From NCBI GenBank assembly GCA_947649645.1, contig CANSSP010000010.1:37776-101775 (forward strand): 64,000 bases of DNA, given 5' to 3'. The notes below the pieces were generated by a model. That model searched no databases. It was not told the DNA's origin and saw nothing but the letters and a program-made list of their open reading frames with translations. Shown here piece by piece: positions 17,262 through 27,206 of the stretch. The position numbers and the translations under genes were made by a program. Each line of letters opens with the position of its first letter. Positions within the stretch are counted from its first letter, which is position 1. Source of the DNA: an uncultured Roseburia sp. GTDB taxonomy: Bacteria; Bacillota; Clostridia; Lachnospirales; Lachnospiraceae.

Positions 17262-18059
17262 ATGAGCTTTAATCTCAACGAACTTATTCTTGAAAAAATC
17301 AGATCTGTCGAAGAGTACGATCCTGCGACAAACGAACTGACAGGCCTCTATACACAGATAGAGGAGCCCAGCCTTAAGACAAGTGCGGACGCCACGGAAG
17401 TAACCGACGCCATGGGCGCTTCGATCTATACCATCTATAAAGCCCAGAAAGGTACGTTTGATTTCACAAACTCTCTCTTTTCGCTCGATCTGGCCGCTTC
17501 CCAGTATGGCTCCGAAAAGATTGTCGCAAGCGATACAGACAGGCTTCTCGTTCCCGTATCTGAGGTAATCACCATCGGGGCAGACCACACGGTGGTTTTA
17601 AAATATGTTCCCGCAGGCACCGAAGGCGCAGAGATCCGATCTGTCAGAGTAATAAACCCGGATAATACCTTCGGCGGGATTTACGAGGTGTCCGCTGCGG
17701 CCGGCGAAGGAAAGTTTACCTTAAACGCCGCGACAAAGACGATCACACTGCCGGACGATGCGACAGGCAGGGTATTCGTAAATTACGAGAAAGAAAGCAC
17801 ACAGGCCGTCCAGGTGACAAAGAAAACAGACAGTGTCCCGAAAGTCAAAACACTGGTAATCCACGCCATCTTCCACTCGGTCTGCGATACCAACATCGTA
17901 TATGCAGGCGTGATACGGTGTCCGAGAGCGCAGATTGACCCGTCCGGCACAGAGCTTTCTCTTAAATCCGACGGAAAGCACTCCGCTTCTTACATCCTGC
18001 AGAAAGATTACTGTTCTGACAGCGGAAAGCTTTTCGATATCATCATCAGCAAAGACTGA
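17262..18059 (+). CDS. Tail-tube-like structural protein
   Basis: 265 residues, beginning MSFNLNELILEKIRSVEEYD behind a strong AAAGGAGG. The pattern of a short helix, an acidic T-rich strand (EPSLKTSADATEVTDAMGA), then KGTFDFTNSLFSLDLAASQYG is what I associate with tail-tube subunits of long-tailed phages. A central Ig-like insertion (~110-185, VVLKYVPAGTEGAEIRSVRV) is followed by the C-terminal return of the main domain (VCDTNIVYAGVIRCPRAQ). It would form the tube of a tail or tail-like particle. No sheath gene is adjacent, suggesting a non-contractile tail. The identification is by pattern only. Confidence 0.6.
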   Translation: MSFNLNELILEKIRSVEEYDPATNELTGLYTQIEEPSLKTSADATEVTDAMGASIYTIYKAQKGTFDFTNSLFSLDLAASQYGSEKIVASDTDRLLVPVSEVITIGADHTVVLKYVPAGTEGAEIRSVRVINPDNTFGGIYEVSAAAGEGKFTLNAATKTITLPDDATGRVFVNYEKESTQAVQVTKKTDSVPKVKTLVIHAIFHSVCDTNIVYAGVIRCPRAQIDPSGTELSLKSDGKHSASYILQKDYCSDSGKLFDIIISKD

Positions 18060-18061
18060 TC

Positions 18062-18358
18062 ATGGAAGAACAGAACATAAACGCCTACTGCTCGATCTGC
18101 GGAAAAGGCTACCATGTCTGCAAGGCCTGTATGGAACAAAGGGCATTCCGGCCCTGGCGGACCATTGCGGACAGCGCCGCGCACTATCAGATTTATATGG
18201 CAATCCACGGGTATACCGTGTCGAAAGACAAAAAAACTGCCAGAAACGAACTGGAAAAATGCGATCTCAACGGCTGCGAAAACTTCAGGCCCGAGATAAA
18301 GGCGGCCATACGCCGCATTTTGTCGGAAACAGAAGAAAAAGACGGACAGGCAGAATAA
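18062..18358 (+). CDS. Small zinc-finger protein of the tail cluster
   Basis: 98 residues, starting two bases after the tube gene stop. Two CxxC pairs (CSICGKGYHVCKAC) form a likely zinc finger; the rest is helical (RPWRTIADSAAHYQIYMAIHG) with a Lys/Glu-rich end. In tail operons the slot after the tube gene normally holds tail-assembly chaperones, so a chaperone role is possible. I do not know the family. Confidence 0.55.
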   Translation: MEEQNINAYCSICGKGYHVCKACMEQRAFRPWRTIADSAAHYQIYMAIHGYTVSKDKKTARNELEKCDLNGCENFRPEIKAAIRRILSETEEKDGQAE

Positions 18359-18453
18359 ATTCTGCACGTCTGCCATCTCCTGTATTTACAAAATTTTCAA
18401 CCTGTGTTACTCTGGATAAATCAGAATAATTTTGATTTCCGGAGGGTACAATC

Positions 18454-19449
18454 ATGAGAACATCGAGCAAAGAACGGACACTGCAATGGATTCAGAACCA
18501 GTACAAAAAAGGAAATATATCGTTTTCACACAAACTCCAGCGTCCGATCGGACAGTGGACCCCAAAAATGAAATCTCTTCTGATTCACAGTCTTCTGTCC
18601 GGTTTCCCTGTAAATCCCATTTACGTCGTCGAAGAAAACGGTACCCTTTATACCCTCGACGGCTCACAGAGAACTTCGACGTGCCTTAATTACATAAACA
18701 ACGAATTTTCGCTGAGCAAAGACACTCCCGATATCATAATCGAGAGCAGGGAGAACGGCGAATCCGTCTCCAGAACCTATGAAATCGCCGGCAAAAAATT
18801 CGGCAGACTCGACGAGGAAGTGCAGAACAGCCTCCTCGCATGCAGTCTGGAATTCTGCATGCTGTCCGACTACACAGAACACGAAGTCAGAGAAATGTTC
18901 CGTCGTCAGAATGCCGGAAAACCGCTCAACAGCAGGTTGCTGCGCATTGTAAATGAATCCGATGCATTCAGCGATACCGTGTATTCGCTCGCCACACATC
19001 CGTTTATGGATAAGATTGTGACAAAAATGCAGCGCAAAAACGGAACCGACAGGGATCTGATCATTCAGACACTGATGCTGATTGAGACAAGTCCGGAACA
19101 GGAATTTACCTCTTTTCGGACCAGGGACATCGACGCCTTTGTATCGGAACATTCGGATGCCATCGGCGCCGAAAAAATCGAACTTTTGCGCGACGCGATG
19201 ACGGCTTTTGACGAGGCTTTTGATCAGATTAAAATTCCCGTTACATCCATCCCTATGATTCTTTACAGCGGTTATCACATGAAAAAAGATCAAAAAGCCT
19301 TTTCCGGCCTTATCGGACCGATTCAGACTTTTCTGGAGCATTACAACGACAACGAAGAATATAAACAGTATGTCCGGTCCGGCACAGGAAGTGCGGAAAA
19401 TGTACGCGGGCGCTTTGACTACTGGAAAAACATTATAAAAACAGCATAG
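18454..19449 (+). CDS. DUF262 domain protein, second copy in element 1
   Basis: 331 residues: DUF262 core at ~15-110 with LQRPIGQW, SGFPVNPIYVVEENG and DGSQRT (D69), and a helical C-terminal domain. DUF262 is a ParB-like fold with nucleotide-dependent activities in GmrSD-type restriction enzymes; the DUF1524 nuclease half is absent here. It is a paralogue, by motif, of the DUF262 half of the 11027-13132 product. It interrupts the structural genes and ends at a strong terminator, so it may be a separately controlled regulator or defence gene (a moron). RBS GGAGGG is 7 nt before ATG. Confidence 0.75.
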   Translation: MRTSSKERTLQWIQNQYKKGNISFSHKLQRPIGQWTPKMKSLLIHSLLSGFPVNPIYVVEENGTLYTLDGSQRTSTCLNYINNEFSLSKDTPDIIIESRENGESVSRTYEIAGKKFGRLDEEVQNSLLACSLEFCMLSDYTEHEVREMFRRQNAGKPLNSRLLRIVNESDAFSDTVYSLATHPFMDKIVTKMQRKNGTDRDLIIQTLMLIETSPEQEFTSFRTRDIDAFVSEHSDAIGAEKIELLRDAMTAFDEAFDQIKIPVTSIPMILYSGYHMKKDQKAFSGLIGPIQTFLEHYNDNEEYKQYVRSGTGSAENVRGRFDYWKNIIKTA

Positions 19450-19469
19450 CACGAATAACAGCAGAAAGA

Positions 19470-19515
19470 GGGCTGCCACATCCGGCCGGAGAGTCGGATG
19501 CGGCAGCCCTTTTTT
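19470..19515 (+). terminator. Strong terminator after the DUF262 gene
   Basis: GGGCTGCC-x-CATCCG pairs with CGGATG-x-GGCAGCCC and is followed by TTTTTT. It would separate the tube/DUF262 section from the tail-tip section, implying another promoter or antitermination for genes beyond 19560. Confidence 0.9.
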
Positions 19516-19559
19516 ACAATGGAACCGGCGCGGCCATATGCCCCGGCAGGGAGATTGAT

Positions 19560-19844
19560 ATGAAAATAATACAGACACAACAGATCAGACATTACAGACA
19601 GGCCATCGGGCAGCTTGTGGCCGAAAATGAAACACTCCGAAACAGACTGAGACAATACGAAGAAAACGGCTTTTTAAAAGCAGCCGCCAGGACAGTAAAG
19701 GCAAAAAACAGATATGAAGCACTCATAAAAGAAGCGGCCCGATGCAAAGAAGAATACGAACAGCTCATCAGGGAACAGAAAATAAGAAACAGGGAAGGTG
19801 ATAAAAATTGGCGAAACGATTATTTGACTCACAAAATCAGTTAG
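19560..19844 (+). CDS. Coiled-coil protein preceding the tail-tip gene
   Basis: 94 residues, nearly all predicted helix with heptad-like spacing (LVAENETLRNRLRQYEENG; KNRYEALIKEAARCKEEYEQ). Its last 37 nt overlap the next gene. It occupies the place of a tape-measure protein but is far too short to be one of normal type. It might be a miniature ruler, a tail-tip chaperone or a regulator. Confidence 0.55.
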   Translation: MKIIQTQQIRHYRQAIGQLVAENETLRNRLRQYEENGFLKAAARTVKAKNRYEALIKEAARCKEEYEQLIREQKIRNREGDKNWRNDYLTHKIS

Positions 19845-22800
19845 ACATCCCCACTCTCATCCTTGAGACAAAAAGCGGAGAACGATTTGGCTCCATTGAC
19901 GGCGTAACCGGACTGACCTATAAAAAGACGATGGGAGCAGACAGCGTCAGTTTTGTCGTACACAAATACGTCGACGGGATTTTACATCCCCTGTGGGAAG
20001 ACATCACAGATCTGAAAACTCTTTTTATCCCGGAATACGGGGAAAAATTTGAAATAAAAATAACATATGAGGACGAAGAATACGAGACGAAATCCGTCAG
20101 CGCAGTCTCCCTGTGTGAGGCAGAATTGTCACAGATCCTGCTGCGCAATTTTGAAGTCAACACAGAAACCGACATCGCGCGCGACGATTACAGACTGACC
20201 GTGTTTTACGATCCCGATCATCCAGACGCCTCCCTTCTGCACCGCGTCTTATCGGCAAAGGCGTCCTTTTATCAGATCGGCGAAGTCGATGAAACACTGC
20301 GCAGCCTTTCTTTTGAATTTTCCGCCGACAACACGGACGTCTATCAGTTCCTGACAGATGAAGTCGCAAAGGAGATGCAGTGTATCTTCCTGTTTGACTC
20401 AATGACAAGAACCATTCACGTTTATGACCTTAACAGCACATGCAACGAATGCTTTCAGACCACCCCCTCAGGACTGTCTGAAAGACATTACCGCGGCGAC
20501 TTTCATGATATCTGCCCCAATTGCGGGAGCACAAATATCAGGAATGGTTTCGGTGAGGATACCACTATATTAATCGACAGGGAAAGCATCGCCAGCTCCA
20601 TCGTTGTCGAAAGCGATGCCGACGCGCTGAAAAATTGCTTTTATGTCGAAGGCGGAGACGATGTGATGACGGCCGCATTCTGTCTGATCAACCCGAACGG
20701 TACACCCTGCCTCTACTATTTTCCGCCGCGGGAGCTTGACAAAAAAGCTTCGGACCGGATTTACAAATTTCCGGATGAACTGATTGACGCGTTAAACGCA
20801 TATGATACGGATTACAGGTACTACCTGACACAACACACCTTCGATCCCTCCCGCTTATCACACATTTATCATCCCGGAACCAATGACTTTACTCCCACCA
20901 CTTACGATCCGCAAAGCACCGATTTAAACTATATCACGGCTTACAACGCTGTTGTAGAAAAAATCTCCGGCCTCTCTGACCAGTCTCCCTATCATGACTG
21001 CATTCATTATAAAAGTACGCTTACCTTTAAAGGACAGAGTGCGCTCGTGGCCGCTTATTTTAACTCGGTTGATTTTGAAGCATTCGTACAGACAAAAATG
21101 ATGCCGGACTGTGAGATGGAAGTCTGTACCAAGGAGGAAGCCATCCGAAAACTGACCTCCGCCTCACTCGGCACGATCGCCATCGCCGGTTTTGGCAGCG
21201 CAACGACCAGAACCGTCGTCGACAATGCCGTTCTGATGACCGCAAAGACCATCGTAAACACTGCACTCTTTGATGTCGGAATTGAATCCAGCGTTTATAC
21301 GGCCGGAAATTCTTCCTGGACCGGCCGGTTTGTGATCACAGACCGACAGGACGATAATGTCGGCACAAGGACGATTGTCTCACCACAAAACGTGACTTTA
21401 TCCGTCAACGGAGACATCCCGGCCTACTGCAGGGCCCGCATAAAATCGCTCCTCTCAAAAAATGACCTGCCGGCCACAGAGCCTTTGTACGATCTGACCA
21501 TAACCGACGCGGATTTTAAAAGCCGGATTGCCCTTTACGGTGCAGATCAGCTTAAAATTCTCTACAACGTGATGTTAAGCTGCCTTGACGTATTGCAGGA
21601 ACAGCTCGACAAAAGCGGGATCCGGAAAGAAAACAGTGTAACCGAAGAATTAAAACGATACTACTCCGTCTATCACAGACGCATGGGCGAAATTTCCGCG
21701 AAAATATCCGAGAGAGAGGCAGATCTGAATAGCATATGGCGGTACAAAGCACTGCTCTGCTCCTATCTCGAAACTGTCCGGTCCATCCTCAGCTTTCCGT
21801 CCTACCTCGCACAGTACGCTAAAACGCACGCACTTTCCGTTGACCTGTGGGAACTTTTTAATCTGCACCGGCGCGAAGAGACTTATCGGAACAGCCATAT
21901 TATTTCCGATTCCCTAAAGAATAACAGCGACATCATACGCCATGCCGGATCTCTTATGGAACTGGCAAAGAGAGAGCTGATTACGGCCGGAACCCTGCAG
22001 TATTCCATATCTGCTTCTCTCTCGAGCCTCCTCGCGCTGACAGAATTTGCTCCGCTCACGGAACACTTTGAAATCGGAAACTGGATCCGGGTCCGCACCG
22101 ATATCAGGGAAGATACACCGGAGGATTCCATTTACCATTTAAGACTCCTCTCCTATCAGATCACATTCGATGACGTCCAGGAAATCGACGTGGAATTTTC
22201 TACCGTTACAAAAACCTGGAGCGGTATGCAGGATTCCGGCTCCGTTCTGGAATCGATCCAGGGTATCGCCTCTTCCTACGACGGGGTAAAACGACAGACC
22301 GACAAAAACAGCGCGGCAGCAGATATCGTTGATGACTGGGTCGCAAAGGGCCTTGACATGACAAATCAGAAAATCGTCAACAGCACAGACAGCCAGGCTT
22401 TTGTAATTGACGAGCACGGGCTTCTGGCAAGAAGCTATGATGATCTCACCGATGTGTACGGCCCCTGCCAGCTGAAAATTCTGCACAACGGCCTCTACAC
22501 AACCCACAACAGCTGGGAAACCGTGGACGCGGGAATCGGCTCGTTTATTTATTACGATCCGCTAAATCAGTTCCGGGAAACCGTCGGATATGGTCTCATC
22601 GCAAAAACAGTCGTCGGCTCACTTATCCTGGGGGAAAACCTTGGAATTTACAATAAAACCGGTTCCATGCGTTTCGACGAAGAGGGACTTGTCATCTCAA
22701 ACGGGAAAAATACGATTTTTATCCGGCCGGACAAAACGGCATTCGAAATCTGCCGGGGAACCACAAAGCAGTTTTACCTGGACATGGACGGAAATGCGAC

Positions 22801-23998
22801 GTTCCGCGGAACCATCTATGCGGACGCAGGCGAATTTACAGGAACCATAAACGCCGGCTCCACCATCACGGGCTCGCACATTTCCGGAAGCACGATCCGC
22901 ACAAAAAACAATCTGTTCCATGTCGCTGAAGACGGCAAAACGACCGTAAAAGATCTGATTGTGACAGATTCCATATATGGACAGTACTCCCACTCCAGTC
23001 AGCCGGCAGGAATAGCAGAAATCCTCCGGTTTGTGAGCACGCCGGCTTATTCCTACGATAAAATCTTTTACAGCGAATCCCTGGATGAATTTGTATCTGT
23101 CACAGAAAACTATAAAGGGCCCGCAAAGGAATCGTCCAGTCTGCAGGTCTGCCCCGATGTATGCTCGTTTGATTCTGTCGCTCTCTTTAAAAATGTCGCC
23201 GACTTCAGGCAAAATGTCTTCTTCCGCTCGACAGCCGCATTTTCCGACGGGGCATCCGTCGGGAAGGCACTGCATGTCAGCGGAAATATTCATACGGACG
23301 GCAGCTCCTACACCGGCAGCGATCTGCATGTCGACGGCAGCCTGATCACACAGGGAGAAGCCCGGCTCCATGGAGATGTTTATTTTCACTCTCTCATCCG
23401 TCTGCAGCGGAAAGGCGAACGGCACATCAGCGCCCAGTGGGCCGACGGGAGATACCACACGCTGCTCAGCCTCTATGACGACGGCCTGAAACTGGCGGTG
23501 GGATGGACCGGATTGAGCGAAGACGGGGAAACCTATCCGACTGATCTCGTTTTAAGAGGGCAGACGGTACATGCGCCGTATGCGAGTGGTATGACAGTTA
23601 CATCCGACGAACGCCTGAAACGCTCCTTTGAGAGTCTGGACGCCTTTGACGACGTATACATGGACCTGAGACCAGTCTCATTTGAATATGTCAACGGCTC
23701 GTCCGGGCGCAGGCACTTCGGCTTCGGCGCGGGCGCAGTCAGAGAAAATCTTGAAATGCATGGCTTTACAACACAGGATTTTGCCGGGTTTGTACAGATA
23801 AGCGAGAAACCCGAAAGCCAGGATTACTGTGGAATCGAAGACCCCATGGGACTTATCTACACAGAATTTATCGCCTGGAACACGCACATGATACAGCAGA
23901 CGCGCAGGGAACTTGACGAACTCCGTCTGCAGGTAAAAGAACTGTCTGAAAAATACAACAGGCTTCTGCCCGAAAAAACACAGGAGGTGAAACCATAA
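19808..23998 (+). CDS. Large tail-tip/tail-spike protein with C-terminal S74 chaperone domain
   Basis: 1396 residues. The first ~400 residues look like a tail-hub (Tal/gp27-type) domain, with a four-cysteine zinc site (CNECF...CPNCG, ~210-240). A helical middle follows (~600-740), then a beta-rich fibre region with repeated DGxATFRGTIYADAGEFTG-like strands typical of phage minor structural proteins. The end is a peptidase S74 intramolecular chaperone: TSDERLK with the catalytic Ser-Asp, and RHFGFGAGAV. After it comes a coiled coil (RRELDELRLQVKELSEKY). The S74 part should cleave itself after trimer folding. The start is TTG 19808 with AAGGTG ahead; overlap with the coiled-coil gene suggests coupling. 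Confidence 0.85.
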   Translation: MAKRLFDSQNQLDIPTLILETKSGERFGSIDGVTGLTYKKTMGADSVSFVVHKYVDGILHPLWEDITDLKTLFIPEYGEKFEIKITYEDEEYETKSVSAVSLCEAELSQILLRNFEVNTETDIARDDYRLTVFYDPDHPDASLLHRVLSAKASFYQIGEVDETLRSLSFEFSADNTDVYQFLTDEVAKEMQCIFLFDSMTRTIHVYDLNSTCNECFQTTPSGLSERHYRGDFHDICPNCGSTNIRNGFGEDTTILIDRESIASSIVVESDADALKNCFYVEGGDDVMTAAFCLINPNGTPCLYYFPPRELDKKASDRIYKFPDELIDALNAYDTDYRYYLTQHTFDPSRLSHIYHPGTNDFTPTTYDPQSTDLNYITAYNAVVEKISGLSDQSPYHDCIHYKSTLTFKGQSALVAAYFNSVDFEAFVQTKMMPDCEMEVCTKEEAIRKLTSASLGTIAIAGFGSATTRTVVDNAVLMTAKTIVNTALFDVGIESSVYTAGNSSWTGRFVITDRQDDNVGTRTIVSPQNVTLSVNGDIPAYCRARIKSLLSKNDLPATEPLYDLTITDADFKSRIALYGADQLKILYNVMLSCLDVLQEQLDKSGIRKENSVTEELKRYYSVYHRRMGEISAKISEREADLNSIWRYKALLCSYLETVRSILSFPSYLAQYAKTHALSVDLWELFNLHRREETYRNSHIISDSLKNNSDIIRHAGSLMELAKRELITAGTLQYSISASLSSLLALTEFAPLTEHFEIGNWIRVRTDIREDTPEDSIYHLRLLSYQITFDDVQEIDVEFSTVTKTWSGMQDSGSVLESIQGIASSYDGVKRQTDKNSAAADIVDDWVAKGLDMTNQKIVNSTDSQAFVIDEHGLLARSYDDLTDVYGPCQLKILHNGLYTTHNSWETVDAGIGSFIYYDPLNQFRETVGYGLIAKTVVGSLILGENLGIYNKTGSMRFDEEGLVISNGKNTIFIRPDKTAFEICRGTTKQFYLDMDGNATFRGTIYADAGEFTGTINAGSTITGSHISGSTIRTKNNLFHVAEDGKTTVKDLIVTDSIYGQYSHSSQPAGIAEILRFVSTPAYSYDKIFYSESLDEFVSVTENYKGPAKESSSLQVCPDVCSFDSVALFKNVADFRQNVFFRSTAAFSDGASVGKALHVSGNIHTDGSSYTGSDLHVDGSLITQGEARLHGDVYFHSLIRLQRKGERHISAQWADGRYHTLLSLYDDGLKLAVGWTGLSEDGETYPTDLVLRGQTVHAPYASGMTVTSDERLKRSFESLDAFDDVYMDLRPVSFEYVNGSSGRRHFGFGAGAVRENLEMHGFTTQDFAGFVQISEKPESQDYCGIEDPMGLIYTEFIAWNTHMIQQTRRELDELRLQVKELSEKYNRLLPEKTQEVKP

Positions 23999-23999
23999 C

Positions 24000-24815
24000 A
24001 TGTATGCATTTGATTTTGAATATGACGGATATGCGCTTTCCGATTTCGGAATGATGATCTGCGCATTTCAGTCATCCGATCTGGAAACGGTATCCTCCGG
24101 AGCCGATCTGTCTTTTCAGGTCATAAAACCGACCGGTTCTGATAAATTCCGGTTTTACGGCTCAAAATACGAAGAATCTTACTCCGCCACAATCCAGATC
24201 TGCAAATCGCCATGCGGCGATACCGGACTGTATCTTGAACCGTCCGAAATTTCCGCCCTGCAGCGCTGGCTATGCAGAAAAGACGGCTATCACCCGTTTC
24301 ACGTCATACAGGACGACTTAAAAGATCTCTTCTGGAACGCGACCTTTACCTGCCGGCAGCTCCTCTTTAAGGGACAGGCCGCAGGGCTTGAACTGACACT
24401 GTACACAGACGCGCCTTACGCGTACCTGAAATCAGAACCGCTCTTTTACTCCCTTACTCCCGGCGAGAGCTTCTCCGTTTTCGACCAGTCGGACGAAACG
24501 GGAAGCATTTACCCGACCGTCGAGATTTTATGTAAAGGGCAGGGCGACATCCGGCTTACAAACAGCCTGGACCGGAAAATCCTGACATTGACTTCTCTGT
24601 CATACAATGAACGGATTACGCTGGACGGAGAGCATAAAATCATAACGTCCTCCCTTCAGAGAAAAGACCTGCCGGACCATTTTAATTTCTATTTTCCCAG
24701 AATCCGCAACACATTCCAGGAACGCGAAAATATTTTTACACTGACAAGGAATGACAGAGCCATTCCCTGCGATATTACCTTTCACTATCATCCGATCGTA
24801 AAAATCGGACTGTAG
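24000..24815 (+). CDS. Distal tail (Dit)-like protein
   Basis: 271 residues, starting MYAFDFEYDGYALSDFGMMI, the usual opening of Dit/phage-tail-family proteins that cap the tube and hold the baseplate. GGAGGTG is 10 nt ahead of ATG. In most siphophages Dit precedes Tal; here it follows the tip gene. Confidence 0.75.
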   Translation: MYAFDFEYDGYALSDFGMMICAFQSSDLETVSSGADLSFQVIKPTGSDKFRFYGSKYEESYSATIQICKSPCGDTGLYLEPSEISALQRWLCRKDGYHPFHVIQDDLKDLFWNATFTCRQLLFKGQAAGLELTLYTDAPYAYLKSEPLFYSLTPGESFSVFDQSDETGSIYPTVEILCKGQGDIRLTNSLDRKILTLTSLSYNERITLDGEHKIITSSLQRKDLPDHFNFYFPRIRNTFQERENIFTLTRNDRAIPCDITFHYHPIVKIGL

Positions 24816-24852
24816 TGTCGGCAACAGACAACCATTCAAGGAGGTAAAATGT

Positions 24853-26532
24853 ATGTCAGTCATACAATATAAACTAAACTTAGATTTGCGCAGAAACGTC
24901 CACCAGGTACTTGTAATGAAAGAAGGCGACGTCAACGCAAGGGAAATCTGCATCACCGTCACCGACAATGGGAAAGTTTTCAATCTGGACGGTTACTCCG
25001 CCGACTGTAAATGGAAAAAACCGGACGGAACCTATGTATTTAACACCTGCCCCGCCAGACAGGGACAGCTCTATATCTTATGTACCAGACAGATGCTTGC
25101 CGTTTCCGGCATCGCCAGAGTGGAAATCGTCCTCTACCGTGATATCAACACCGAAAACCAGGACAAAAACGTAATCTCCACCATGAAATTTCACGTCAGT
25201 GTCAACCCGTCCGTCGTCTGCGATAAAGACATCGAATCGTCAGACGAATTCGGCGCACTCACGGAAATTATGCTCAAAAACAAACAGCTCGCAAAATCCC
25301 TGGAAGAACTAATGGAGGACAGCACGCTTGTACACACCAGTGACCTGGGCGTCCCGGGCGGCGTTGCAACGTTAAACGAAAGTGGAACCATCCCCTCTGC
25401 GCAGCTCCCTTCCTACGTCGACGACGTAAAAGACGGTCATGCCGTTCACGTCATGGTCGACGATACGACCGGTTCCAGAACAGCCTCGGAATTTATTTTT
25501 ACAGGAGAAAGCGAGCCCTGTGTCCCCGAAACAGACAAAATCTATATCGATATTGACGAGGGCATCACCTACCGCTGGTCGGGAACCATCTTTGTCAGCA
25601 TCGGCTCTCCGCTCTCACTGGGCACCACCTCTTCCATGGCCTTCCCCGGCGACAGAGGACTTTCCCTCGAACAGGCTGTCCAGGACCTATCCAGCCCCGC
25701 GACCTGGCAGAAAAACGGCCTCTTATCGTCGGAGGATAAAAAGCGGATCGATAACTATGCCAATCTGAGAGAAATAAGGATCACCCTCCCTGCCGCATCC
25801 TGGTACGGGACGGCCGCCCCGTACACACAGGCCATAGAAACCGAAGATCTCTCCGTTTACAATAACTGCAGCATTGAAATGGACACCGACGCGACTTACG
25901 CCCAGACAACCGCAGCCGCAGATGCAAAAATTAACAGGATTACATATGAAAATGGTCAGCTTAGCTTCTCTGCGGACGGTACAAAGCCATCCGTGGATCT
26001 CCCGCTCCTTCTCTGCGTCGGGACAAGCATAAATATCGTCAGCGTACCGGCCTGTTTTGAAGAAATGATTCACCCCGGAATGATCGCAAACAATGACGCA
26101 ACGGAAGAGGAAGGTTTTGTGGCAGATGCAAGAATCGTGAAAGTACACGGGGATGAGATTGATGCGGTTCATGATTCCATTGTTTCGCTGAACAATAATC
26201 TGACAAACATCGACACATCTGTCAAAAAAATAGAAAGTAACTTACGTTATTTGTTCGTGGGCAAAAAAGTAAATCCGCCACAACGTTTAATTATTCCGGC
26301 ATACGATATCAAAGGGGTTGAAATATACCCTCCGGTTATAGAAGGGTATTACCCGATTGACGCACGACTGGAATCGACCGGGCACAAACAGGCAAATTGT
26401 GTCGGAATCACAAGCGGCCAGGACTCCAAAGGCGTATTTTTTTATGTCGCCCTTTACAATACGACAACAGAAGAAATGCAGGTATATCCGATTATAAACG
26501 TTATCTACGTACGAAACATTGCTGTTCTTTAA
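24853..26532 (+). CDS. BppU-like baseplate upper protein
   Basis: 559 residues. Residues 1-125 match the BppU N-terminal domain (YKLNLDLRRNVHQVLVMKEGD; FHVSVNPSVV). A linker with a helix comes next, then VATLNESGTIPSAQLPSYVD, a stalk motif common in phage fibres, and a C-terminal region of about 280 residues without clear resemblance. In lactococcal phages BppU links receptor-binding proteins to the baseplate; the two small genes downstream are candidates for those. Start behind AAGGAGG. Confidence 0.8.
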   Translation: MSVIQYKLNLDLRRNVHQVLVMKEGDVNAREICITVTDNGKVFNLDGYSADCKWKKPDGTYVFNTCPARQGQLYILCTRQMLAVSGIARVEIVLYRDINTENQDKNVISTMKFHVSVNPSVVCDKDIESSDEFGALTEIMLKNKQLAKSLEELMEDSTLVHTSDLGVPGGVATLNESGTIPSAQLPSYVDDVKDGHAVHVMVDDTTGSRTASEFIFTGESEPCVPETDKIYIDIDEGITYRWSGTIFVSIGSPLSLGTTSSMAFPGDRGLSLEQAVQDLSSPATWQKNGLLSSEDKKRIDNYANLREIRITLPAASWYGTAAPYTQAIETEDLSVYNNCSIEMDTDATYAQTTAAADAKINRITYENGQLSFSADGTKPSVDLPLLLCVGTSINIVSVPACFEEMIHPGMIANNDATEEEGFVADARIVKVHGDEIDAVHDSIVSLNNNLTNIDTSVKKIESNLRYLFVGKKVNPPQRLIIPAYDIKGVEIYPPVIEGYYPIDARLESTGHKQANCVGITSGQDSKGVFFYVALYNTTTEEMQVYPIINVIYVRNIAVL

Positions 26533-26593
26533 TCCGGTTAAGAATTCAGCTCATCAGAGAACAAAAACATATTTTTTAACCCGGAGCATGGGT

Positions 26594-26638
26594 CTGCACT
26601 GCGCCCGCAAGCTCCATCCTGCATAAAAAGCAGTGCAG
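26594..26638. repeat. Inverted repeat before the first receptor-binding-like gene
   Basis: CTGCACTGC (26594-26602) and GCAGTGCAG (26630-26638), a perfect 9-bp inverted repeat with a 27-nt loop, placed between the BppU-like gene and the next start codon. There is no T-run, so a control element rather than a terminator. Confidence 0.5.
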
Positions 26639-26651
26639 AAATGAGGAACAT

Positions 26652-27191
26652 ATGAAAATTATAAACAACTTACCACAAAAAACAGGCGTACAGAATCAGA
26701 TCGGTATTCTGGACAATCTGAAAACGGCAATCAAAGAAAATATTGTCCTGTCAATCAACTGGCTTTATTCCACTTTCCTGGATATACTGGGCAGCAATGA
26801 TATTTCTGAAATAGGGGACGGGAGCATCACCGGCGCAATCTCTGCCATAAACCATCCCCTGACAGAAAAGCTCATCTCAGACCAGATTTCCATAAATGAT
26901 TCCAACATTACTATCAGCGGCGCCTGCGCGGAAAACGGTATCATTTTAATAACGTTTCATATCCACAAAGGCGCCAACGGCGTTATTTCAGGAACAATAT
27001 CCGACGCATATGCTCCCCGCATGCCAATATCCGGCGCCTGGTCTGTCAACGGCACCGGCGCCGATGCAGGAGCCATTTACGGGGCCGAAATACGCGCTGA
27101 CGGAAATATCCATATCTGGTGCGGCCGTCAGATACAGGGCACAAATTTTGTCACGTTTACTTATCCACAAAAAAGAAAAACAACAAACTGA
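26652..27191 (+). CDS. Receptor-binding-like tail protein A
   Basis: 179 residues. The N-terminal ~35 residues (KIINNLPQKTGVQNQIG, ILDNLKTA) are nearly the same as in the next gene, whereas the rest differs. The C-terminal ~100 residues are Gly/Ser/Ile-rich and beta-like (GAWSVNGTGADAGAIYGAEI). A shared attachment module plus a variable head is the organisation of tail receptor-binding proteins. Function inferred from position after BppU. Confidence 0.55.
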   Translation: MKIINNLPQKTGVQNQIGILDNLKTAIKENIVLSINWLYSTFLDILGSNDISEIGDGSITGAISAINHPLTEKLISDQISINDSNITISGACAENGIILITFHIHKGANGVISGTISDAYAPRMPISGAWSVNGTGADAGAIYGAEIRADGNIHIWCGRQIQGTNFVTFTYPQKRKTTN

Positions 27192-27206
27192 CACGGAGGA
27201 ATGAAA

